In this document: piece after piece, positions 12,696 through 22,919 of the stretch
Position numbering within the stretch: position 1 is the first letter of the stretch
Layout of the letters: each line of letters opens with the position of its first letter
Assembly: GCF_019649055.1 (NCBI RefSeq)
Contig: NW_026570339.1
Coordinates: 248,001-312,000 of the forward strand
Source of the DNA: Paramacrobiotus metropolitanus
Taxonomy: Eukaryota > Tardigrada > Eutardigrada > Parachela > Macrobiotidae
Direction of reading: 5' to 3'
Length of the DNA: 64,000 bases
Notes under the pieces: model-generated
The model's database searches: none
Seen by the model: only the letters and a program-made list of their open reading frames with translations
What the model was told of the DNA's origin: nothing
Program-made: the position numbers and the translations under genes

Positions 12696-15600
12696 AAATT
12701 TACGTAAACAAAAAAACATTTCAACCGTGTACAATTTGCGCAGTTTATCTAATTTTGAATAAAAAACACAACTTATGAACGGAGTTCCAACAAGTGCGAA
12801 AGATAAATTTTTTACATATTGTTATTGTAGGAGCATGTATAATCAGCCCAAAAAATCTTATTTTACGAAAAAAAATCCATGATTAAAGTAACATTAGTGC
12901 CATATATTTAAATTTGCATAGATAATCAGAATTTTTATCCTATGCACAACAAAGGCGATTTCTGTTATTTCTCACAAATCGGTAAGCCCACAGCCCTTAC
13001 ATTTAGGTAGAAACAACTTAATTTACGAAACAAAAAACACTTCAACCGTGTACAATCTGCGCGATAAATTTAATTTTAAATAAAAAATAAGACCTATGAA
13101 CGGAATTCCAACAAGTCCGATGTGTTTAATTTTTCACATTTTGTTATTGTCGGAGCATGTATAATCAGCCCAAAAAATCTCATTTTACGAACAAAATCCT
13201 TGATTAAGGTAAGATTAGTGCCATATATTTAAATTTGCATAGATAATCAGAATTTTTGCCATTAGAACAATAATTGCGATATATCAAATTTTAAATAAAG
13301 AATACAACTTATGAACGGAGTTCCAACAAGTGCAATGTTTTTAATTTCTCACATATTGTTGTTGCCTGAGCATGTATAATCAGCGCAAAAAATCTTATTT
13401 TACGAAAAAAAATCCATGATTAAAGTAACATTAGTGCCATATATTTAAATTTGCATAGATAATCAGAATTTTTATCCTATGCACAACAAAGGCGATTTCT
13501 GTTATTTCTCACAAATCGGTAAGCCCACAGCCCTTACATTTAGGTAGAAACAACTTAATTTACGAAACAAAAAACACTTCAACCGTGTACAATCTGCACG
13601 ATAAATTTTATTATAAATAAAAAATAGAACCTATGAACGGAATTCTAACAAGTCCGACGTGTTTAATTTAAGTTAAATTTTTTACATATTGTTATTGTCG
13701 GAGCATGTATAATCAGCCCAAAAAATCTTATTTTACGAACAAAATCCTTGATTAATGTAAGATTAGTGCCATATATTTAAATTTGCATAGATAATCAGAG
13801 TTTTTGCCATTAGAACAATAATTGCGATATATCAAATTTTAAATAAAGAATACAATTTATGAACGGAGTTCCAACAAGTGCAATGTTTTTAATTTCTCAC
13901 ATATTGTTGTTGCCTGAGCATGTATAATCAGCGCAAAAAATCTTATTTTACGAAACAAAATCCTTCATTAATGTAAAGTTAGCGCAATATCTAAATTTGG
14001 AAAGATAATAAGAATTTTTATCCTATGCACAACAAAGGCGATTTCTGTTTTTTCTGACAAATCGGTAAGCCCACAGCCCGTAAACTTATCAAGAGACAGC
14101 TAAATTTACGTAATCAAGCAAACACTTCAACCGTGTGCAATCTGCGCGATATATCTTATTTTGAATAAAAATTAGAACTTTTGAACGTTACAACAAGTGC
14201 GATATTTTTTATTTTTCACATATTGTTATTGTCTGAGCATGTATAATCAGCCCAAAAAATCTTATTTTACGAAACAAAATCCTTGATTAAGGTAACATTA
14301 GCGCCATATATTTAAATTTGGATAGATAATCAGAATTTTTGCCCTTAGAACAATGATTGCGGTATATCAAATTTTAAATAAAAAATACAGCTTATGAACC
14401 GAGTTCCAACAAGTGCAATGTTTTTAATTTTTCACATATTGTTATTGTGAGAGCATGTATAATCAGCGCAAGAAATCTTAGTTTACGAAAAACAAATCCT
14501 TGATTAAGGTAAAATTGGCGCCATATATATTTAAATACGCGTAGATAATCAGAATGTTTGCTAAAAGAACAATAAAGGCGATTTATATTATTTCCTGCAA
14601 ATTGTTTACCCCACAGCATGTACATTTAGGTAGAAACAACTTAATTTACGAAACTAAAAACACTTCAACCGTGTACAATCTGCGCGATAAATTTAATTTT
14701 AACTAAAAAATAGAACCTATGAACGGAATTCCAACAAGTCCGATGTGTTTAATTTTTCACATATTGTTATTGTCGGAGCATGTATAATCAGCCCAAAAAA
14801 ATCCTATTTTACGAAAAAAAATCCTTGATTAAGGTGACATTAGCGCCATATATTTAAATTTGCATAGTAAATCAAAATTTTTGCCCTTAGAACAATAAGG
14901 GCGATTTGTGATATTTCTCACTTATTGTTAACCCCACAGCAAGTAAAATTAGCGAGAAACAGCTAAATTTAAGTAATCAAGAAAACAATTCAAACGTGTA
15001 CAATCTGCGCGATATATCTAATTTCGAATAAAAATAGAGCCTATGAACGGAGTTCTAACAAGTGCAATGTTTTTATTTTTTCACATACTGTAAAAATCCT
15101 TATTAAGGTAAAATTAGCGCCGTATATTAAAATTTGCATAGATCGTCAGAATTTTTGCCCTAAGAAAAATAATTGCGATATATCAAATTTTAAATAAAAA
15201 ATACAGCTTATGAACGGAGTTCCAACAAGTGCAATGTTTTTAATTTTCACATAATGTTATTGCCCGAGCATGTATAATCAGCGCAAAAAATCTTTTTTAC
15301 GAAACAAAATCCTTGATTGAGGTAAAATTAGCGCCATATATTTAAATTCGCATAGAAAATCAGAATTTTTGCCAATACAACAATAATTGCGATATATCTA
15401 ATTTTGAATAAAAAATACAACTTATGAACGGGGTTCCAACAAGTGCAATGTTTTAAATCTTTCACATATTGTTATTGCCCGAGCATGTATAATCAGCGCA
15501 AAAAATCATTTTTCACGAAACAAAATCCTTCATTAAGGTAAAGTTAGCGCGATAAATTTGCATAAATAATAAAAATTTTTATCCTATGCACAACAAAGGC

Positions 15601-17985
15601 GATTTGTGTTATTTCCCACAAATTGGTAACCGCACAGCAAGAAAAATTGGCGAGAAACAGCTAAATTTACGTAATCAAGAAAAGACTTCAACTGTGTACA
15701 ATCTGCGCAATATATCTAATTTTGGATAAGAAATAGAGCTCATAAACGGAGTTCCAACAAGTGCGATATCTTTAATTTTTCACATATTGTTCTTGTCTTG
15801 CATGTATAATCAGCGCAGAAAATTAAATTTTACGAAAAAAATCCTTCATCAAAGAAAAATTAGCGCAATATATTTAAATTTGCATAGATAATCAGAATTG
15901 TTGTTCTCAGCTCAATAAGGGCGATTTGTGTTATTTCCCACAAATTGGTAACCCCACAGCACGCAAAATTAGCAAAAGACAGCTAAATTTACGTAATCAA
16001 GAAAACACTTCAACCGTGTACAATCTGCGCGACATAGTTGATTTTGAATAAAAAATAAAACTTATTAGCGGAGTTCCAACAAGTGCTGTATTCTTAATTT
16101 TTCACATATTGTTATTGTCTGAGCATGTATAATCAGCGCAAAAAATCTTATTTTACGGAAAAAAAATCCTTGATTAAGGTAAAATTGGCGCCATATATTT
16201 AAATATGCATAGATAATCAGAATGTTTGCTAAAAGAACAATAAGGGCGATTTATATTGTTTCCTGCAAATTGTTAACCCCACAGCACGTACATTTAGGGA
16301 GAAAAAACTTAATTTACGAAACAAAAAACATTTCAACCGTGTACAATTTGCGCAGATTATCTAATTTTGAATAAAAAATATGACCTATGAACGGAGTTCC
16401 AACAAGTGCGAGGGATCAATTTCTCACATATTTTTATTCTAGGAGCATGTACAATCAGCGCAAAAAATCCTATTTTCTGAAAAAAAATCATTCATTAAGG
16501 TAAAGCTAGCGCGACATCTAAATTTGCATAGATATTAAAAAGTTTTTTATTCTAAGCACAATAAGGGCGATTTGTGTTATTTCTCACAAATTGTAAACTC
16601 ACAGCACGTAAAGTTAACCAGAAACCGTACACAGGTTTTATTTTTTATTCAAAATTAGATATATCGTGCAGATTGTACACGGTTGAAGCGTTTTCTAGAT
16701 TTTTTAAATTTAGCTGTTTATGTTTAGCTAAATTTACGTAATAGAGAAAACACTTCAACCGTGTACAATTTGCGCGATGTATCTAATTTCGGTTAAAAAA
16801 CAGGACTTATGATCGGAGTTCCAACAAGTGCGATATTTTTAATTTTTCACATATTGTTATTGTCTGAGCATGTATAATCAGCGCACAAAATTTTATTTTA
16901 CGAAAAAATCCTTCATTAAAGAAAAATTAGCGCAATATATTAGAATTTGCATAGATAATCAGAATTGTTGTCCTCAGCACAATAAGGCCGATTTGTGTTA
17001 TTTCTCACAAATTGGTAACCCCACAGCACGCAAAACTAGCAAGAGACAGCTAAATTTACGTAATCAAGAAAACACTTCAACCGTGTACAATCTGCGCGAC
17101 ATATCTAATTTTGAATAAAAAATAAAACTTATTAGCGGAGTTCCAACAAGTGCTGTATTCTTAATTTTTCACATATTGTTCTTGTCTGAGCATGTATTAT
17201 CAGCGCAAAAAATCTTATTTTACGAAAAAAAGTTCTTCATTAAGGTAAAGTTAGCGCGATATCTAAATTTGCATTGATAATAAGAATTTTTGTCCTAAGC
17301 ACAATAAGAGCGATCTGCGTTATTTCTCACAAATCGGTAACCCCACAGCACGTAAAATTAGCGGGAGACAGCTAAATTTACGTTATCAAGAAAACGCTTC
17401 AGCCGTGTACACGCGCGATATATCTTATTTTGAATAAAAAACGGAACTTATGAACGGAGTTCCAACAAGTGCGATATTTTTAATTTTTCACATAATGTTT
17501 TCTTCTGAGCATGTATAATCAGCACAAAAAATCTTATTTTACGAAAAAAAGTTCTTCATTCAGGTAAAGTTAGCGCGATATCTAAATTTGCATTGATAAT
17601 AAGATTTTTGTCCTAAGCACAATAAGGGCGATTTGTGTTTTTCTCACAAATTGGTAACCCCACAGCACGCAAAATTAGCGGGAGACTGCTAAATTTACGT
17701 TATCAAGAAAACACTTTAGCCGTGTACACAATCTGCGCGATATATCTTACTTTGAATAAAAAACGGAACTTATGAACGGGATTCCAAAAAGTGTGATATG
17801 TTTAATTTTTTAGAGCCTTTTAATGCCAATAAATGTTCATTTGGCGCGAAACAGTCAATGTTATATAAACGAAACGTCTTTAACAGCATGCAATAAACGC
17901 GATATACCTTATTTCGCATAAACCGTATGACTTGTGGCCTTAAATACAATAAGTGCGATACGTCATACTTTTCTGTTGGCTGCAC
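12696..17985. repeat. ~322/215-bp satellite, block 3
   Basis: The longest uninterrupted satellite tract, with full and short units mixed. A block of about 540 bp (one long plus one short unit) at 12,845-13,385 is repeated almost unchanged at 13,385-13,930. From about 17,800 copies become more diverged (ttggcgcgaaacagtcaatg), and the array fades near 17,985. No unit holds a meaningful open frame. Confidence 0.9.
16634..16805. repeat. Inverted satellite junction (palindrome)
   Basis: From 16,634 to about 16,719 the satellite runs in reverse orientation (attcaaaattagatatatcg, then gtacacggttgaag, then aaatttagctg). From about 16,723 it returns to the normal orientation (tttagctaaatttacg, then cttcaaccgtgtacaa, then atctaattt). 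The two arms of about 80 bp form a head-to-head palindrome, the only orientation switch seen in the array. Confidence 0.85.
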
Positions 17986-18998
17986 ACAGATGCAGACTTA
18001 ACACTATGAAAAGAAGAAGACTAGTCTTCGCATAGGAATAGTGTTAACGGCTTGTTTTTGGTTCGTCTATGGAGATTCGTAACCAAAATGTTACACCCCT
18101 TTGATTCGCCCAATTTAGGGGAGTGGTTTAGTATTTTCCGGAGGGCAAAACCCTGCAGAGTGCAGTGAGTTATGCATACATAAAGATACTGGATACGTTA
18201 TAATACAAAGACTGTAAGTATATACGGCTTGCTTTTCAACGGTTAAAACCTTATAAGAGGACAGTTTAGCATTGCAGGCAGTGTAACTGTGCAACCATCC
18301 ACAGTTGTTGGTTTTTTTTACTTAAGTAAGCCGTTGACCACTTGTTGTGTTCCAGACTATATCAACTTGAACGCTAGCTTTGAGCGCCATCGACTCATTC
18401 AATTTTGTTGAATCTCCCAAGCATGGACTTTGTAAGGATATTAGCAATTACATTAAACGCAAAAGCCTTATATGCATGCACAAAGATACAGGATCAGAAA
18501 TTCATCAAATTTTCTAGAAAAGGCCTTTTTATTTGAAACCTGCCAAGGCCAAATTCTAATTACCGGTTCCCGAGCACCAGAGAGACTTCAGGCGCCGGCT
18601 ATGGAGCAAAACGTACAAATGTTGCATTCTTATCACTTACTCAAAGTGAACTTATAATGTTTCATAAGCGTGTTTCCGCATGTATTGATATTTCTTGACA
18701 GCGACAAAAGTTGTCACAGAAAACAGCTTGCTCTCGTAAATTTTTGAAGTTGGTTTGATTTAATCAATAACTGATCGAGAAGCAAGAGTTGGAGTTATCT
18801 GCAAGTCCAAAGAAAACAACCAGCCGTCAGAAACTGCATTAAACCGTCGCCTGTTTGCTTCTTTGCGGTTGTATCAGTTACAGTGCGGCTGTTAAAGGTT
18901 TTTTTTCAAAATATCAAATTTTTCAATTTGGTTCAATCCACGCACAATTAAGAGGATAATTTTAGGGAGGAAATGAGTTCTAGAATGAGCACATTCTC
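17986..18998. other. Non-satellite insertion, no gene
   Basis: Unique-looking sequence interrupting the satellite. No recognised protein and no splice-flanked coding block. It runs into the inverted-repeat element at 18,999. Confidence 0.4.
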
Positions 18999-19391
18999 AT
19001 TCCAGCAGCACGCTGCTGGAATGAAAATCTTCACAAATTCGTAACTTTGTTATTTCCGTGCTAAATTTTTTTGTATGCGCTTAAAAAATTAAAATAATGC
19101 ATACTATTAGGCAGAATAGCTGATTTTCTGGTTTCGTTTCAAGGTTTGGCACTGAGAGCATACGTGCTTAGCATAGCCGCCTATTTGAAATCTCGAATGA
19201 GTCTTCCCTAGACAGGTATGTTAACATCAAAGGCTCATAGTGAATAACCCGAAAATAAAAACGAAAGATCAGTTGTTTTGCCTAAGGGTATGCGTTATTT
19301 TGTATTTTTTAAGCTTATACAAAAGAATTTAACACGAAAATTAACAAAGTTACGAATGTTTGAAGATTTTGATTCCAGCAGCGTGCTGCAT
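18999..19391. mobile_element. ~390-bp inverted-repeat element with palindromic tip
   Basis: The arms at about 19,007-19,090 and 19,304-19,388 are reverse complements over some 85 bp with scattered mismatches. Shared words are gctgctggaat, aaaatcttca, attcgtaactttgtta and gcttaaaaaa. The left tip is itself a palindrome (attccagcagc, ac, gctgctggaat at 18,999-19,022). The interior of about 210 bp is non-coding. It looks like a MITE or fold-back element of unknown superfamily. Confidence 0.65.
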
Positions 19392-19699
19392 GGGCCACCG
19401 CACGCGTACTTCAGTTACGTTACTGCTAGACAGTTGGCAAACTTCGCTAGCGGTATGGCAATCAAAATCGACAATCAGTTCAAGAAAAAATAATGGACGG
19501 CTCTGTAAATAATATGCTCTCGTCGTACATTGTATAGTATTTAACCATCATCCAAACTTATTGCAATCAGGTGCGTGCCGCAATTTAGTTAAAGACTCCC
19601 GTACACCGTTCAGGAACAAGCCGTATACAGACTATAGAAAGTCTCATGTATCCCGATATATACCACAGCCGACGGAACAATTTCCGCACGAAGTGTTTT

Positions 19700-20950
19700 T
19701 ACATACATTTAGAGTTCCATACTTTTTACATACTTTTTACTTACATACTTTTTACATACATGTCAGAGCATTTTCAATCAGCGCAAAAAAGGTTATTTTA
19801 TGAAAACAAAAAAAAAACGTTTGAACAGTGTTCAATAAGCGCAATATACGTGATTTTGCATAAACAATTAAATTTATGAACGCGGTTCCAACAAGTGCGA
19901 TATGTTTAATTTTCCACAGCCTTTCAATGTAAGAGCATGTACATTTAGCGCGAAACAGTCAATTTTATGAAAACAAAAGTTCTCTCAACCGCATACAATT
20001 AGCGCGATATATCTAATTTTGCATTAACAGTAAGATTTGCGGTTCTAAAGACGATAAGAGCGATATGTATTATTTCTCACAAATTTTTAAAGTATGTACA
20101 ATCAACGCGAAACAGCTAATTTCACGAAAACAAAAACCTGCTTCAACAGTGTACAATTAGAGGAATATTTGTAATTTTGCATAAAAAATAAAAGTTATGA
20201 ACGCGGTTCCAACAAATGCGATATGTTTAATTTTTCACAACCGTTAAATGTCAGGGCATGTACATTTGGCACGACACAGTCAATTTTATGAAACCAAAGG
20301 ACTCAACAGTGTACAATCAGCGCTGTATATTGTATCTAATTTTGCATAAACAATAAGAATTGTGGCCCTAAGTACAGTAAGGACGATATGTATTACTTTG
20401 CACAGATTTTTAATGTTAGAGCATGTAGAATTAGCGGAAGCCAGCTAAATTTACTTTTGAAAAAGGCCTCCAAAGAGTAAAATTTGCGCGATATATCTGG
20501 TTTTGTATAAACAATATGACTTATGGACGGAGTTACACCAAGTGCGCTATGTTTGATTTTTCACAACCTTTCAATGTCAGTGCATCTACAATCAGCGCAA
20601 AAAAACCTATTTTCTATTTTACGAAAGCAAAAAAATGCCTCAACACTCAACAGGGTAAAATTAGCGCGATATATATGATTTTGCATAAGCAATAAGAATT
20701 GTGACCCTAAGTACAACAAGGGCGATATGTATTATTTATCACATATTTTAATTGTCAGAGCATGTACAATTAGCGCAAAAAAGCTTATTTCACAAAAACA
20801 AAAAAATGCTTCAACAGTGTACATTTAGCGCGATATATCTAATTTTACATAAGCAACAAGACTTATGAACCTAAGCTTTACAAGGGCAAAATGTTTAACT
20901 ATTACCAAACTTTCATTTTCAGAGCCTGTACATGCAACGCAAAACAGCTA
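19700..20950. repeat. Diverged edge of satellite array
   Basis: It starts with a short ttacatactttt microsatellite (about 19,709-19,760), then monomers of about 160 bp recognisable by gagcatgtacaat, agcgcgatatatctaattttgcata and gaacgcggttccaac. The two half-units are more alike here than in the core array, as expected of older or ancestral copies at an array edge. The satellite is last recognisable near 20,950. Confidence 0.8.
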
Positions 20951-21136
20951 ATTTTTTGTGAAGAAAAAACACCTGTTTGTGGTTTATTAAGCATGTTTCA
21001 GTTTAAACTAAATGAAAAACTTAAGATACAGGTTAAAAGGAAAGGAAATATAGTCCTTTTTCGTCTCACTTGCTGCTCCTTGACAGGTATACACATAAAA
21101 ATAAAATAATATAAGGAAACACATGTTTTTAAGGAA

Positions 21137-21262
21137 ATGGCTATTCTCACCACCCTGCGACCTCCTTTGAATATTCTCACGACCTTTCACCGCCTTTTGG
21201 CTATTCGCATCACCTTTTTTAAAATATTTTTCACACCACCTTTTGACTATTGCCACCACCTT
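21137..21262. repeat. Degenerate CACC/TTTT repeat
   Basis: Four to six imperfect copies of a word like ggctattcncaccacctttt (ctattctcaccacc, aatattctcacgacc, ctattcgcatcacc, ctattgccaccacc) lie immediately upstream of the retroelement remnant. Short degenerate minisatellite, no gene. Confidence 0.55.
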
Positions 21263-21269
21263 TTTGCAC

Positions 21270-22250
21270 TTTGCGGCTTGGGTTTGCCTAAAGCCGAAGA
21301 AATCGCTACGCCGGCCCATCTCTCCTCGCTCTATTCTACCGACAAGCTAGTACGCACTATTGTGCCCGAAGATTGCCCCGACGATCGGTCTGACGTTGAG
21401 TCGTGCTGGGAAGAACGTACAGGAAAGACTGCACCTGCGATTGGAAGACCGGAGCAACCAACGCTTGTGGTCGGATATGCTGACTGCCGGGAAACTGGAA
21501 GCCTTAAAAGAGAGCGCCGACGTTATTGCCTCTGCTTGTCTGTTGGCTGTCTCTGCCAAGGATGCCAGTGCCTAGTTGCTTGCATTGCCGGTCGCCAGCC
21601 TTGGCACACTGCTGGACGATGCCGGTCTGCGGATCGCTGTTGCTTTGCGGATGGGGGCGCCTATTTGTAAGAAGAATAATTGTCGGTGTGGTGAAATGGT
21701 GGATACATGCGGCTTACATGGATTGTCGTGCGTCAAAAGCCAAGGAAGGTTCAGGAGGCATGCGAGTTTGAATAGCGTGATTCAGCGTAGCCTCGGATCA
21801 GCAAAGGTGCCGACAATCTTGGAGCCTTCCGGACTGAGCACACTGAACGGGAAGCGTCCAGACGGCTTATCACTCTTCCCATGGAGAAAGACCTCCCTCT
21901 GATATGGGATGTGACAGTTTGTGACACATTCGCTACTTCGTATATAGCTGGCTGTTCAGAAGCAGCGGGATCGGCTGCTGAAGACGCGGAAGTGAAACCT
22001 TTATTCCGAACTCATTGATCGGCATTTTTTCCAGCCAGTGGCTCTCGAAACTATGGGAAGTTGTGGCGAAAGTACTCGCCAGTTCATCAATGAAGTCGGC
22101 CGGCGCATCAAAGAACAAACAGGAGAAGCGCGCGCTGTTCAGTATTTATGGCAACGTATAAGTGTGGAAATTCAGCGCGGAAACGCGGCTTCTGTCCTGG
22201 GGACGGTCGGGTGTTCTCGAGAGTTAGAAGAGTTATTTTACTTGTTCTAA
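21270..22250 (+). pseudogene. Decayed retroelement polyprotein C-terminal module
   Basis: Segments in different frames spell a family I know from many invertebrate reverse-transcriptase-type elements: a helical part with LLAVSAKDAS, then LPVASLGTLLDD, a Cys/His cluster (CKKNNCRCG.. and GLHGLSC), a KRPDG motif, a DVTVCDTFA motif and an EIQRGNAASVLGTVG end. The Cys cluster and RPDG region resemble a zinc-knuckle and nuclease-like module. The copy is dead. The frame changes around 21,400, a TAG sits at 21,573-21,575 where the family normally has Trp, the frame changes again near 21,890, and again near 21,990. No reverse transcriptase core is upstream, so it is also truncated. Confidence 0.65.
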
Positions 22251-22919
22251 TTATTGGGGTTTTTAAAGTTTGAATGTAAATGGCATTGGCTTGTACAAGT
22301 TGACAATAAATGAGGCATGTGTAACCTTTTTTTGACTTGCAGTGACTTGCACCTGAGATTATTAATGAAATAAAACACAGTTGTATCGAATATCTATATT
22401 CTATCAGATTCTGTAAAATGAAGTACGTGGGTACATTAGGCGGTTTGTCTTCCGCCGGAAGTTGAACCGCGTACGCCTAACGCTTAGAAACTAGTGTCGC
22501 AATGGGAATCGCGGCAATGGCCCAGAAAGAGGCAGTTACGTACAGGCTGACTACGGCTACACAATGTTCACATTTCTTCTCTCAGTCTCATTCTTCTCTA
22601 GGACAGTTGTGGCATAAGTATGTAGTTGTGCAAATTCTGCAGTTTGCGCGCTGTGCGAGTTTTTCGTTGTCATTTAGCTTTTCTTCATAAAAGTTCTCCA
22701 TAGACATGAAAAGAATAATGTGCGGGTAATTGTAGAAATCACAGCTGAGCAGCAAATCGGTCGTGGGTTTTTTGAGAAGGCGAAGACCAAGTCGAAGCAT
22801 CGTAAAGTCTAAGTGGAGTTGTGAGTGTGTTTAATTTGTAAAGAATCAGAAGAGCAACCTGTTAACAGGTGACAGACCGTGTATCCCATCGCCCTGGAAA
22901 TTTATTTGGGCCGTCGAGC
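22251..22919. other. Intergenic and 5' region of EFL1
   Basis: No coding block recognised. The stretch directly before 22,920 must hold the EFL1 promoter and 5' leader. I see no obvious TATA box. Confidence 0.4.

Noticed and set aside
16870-17118. Short frames inside satellite units as coding genes
   Set aside because: They recur with the satellite period in varying frames and encode Lys/Asn-rich noise.
6180-17985. CRISPR array
   Set aside because: Units are contiguous 322/215-bp tandem repeats without unique spacers, in animal DNA.
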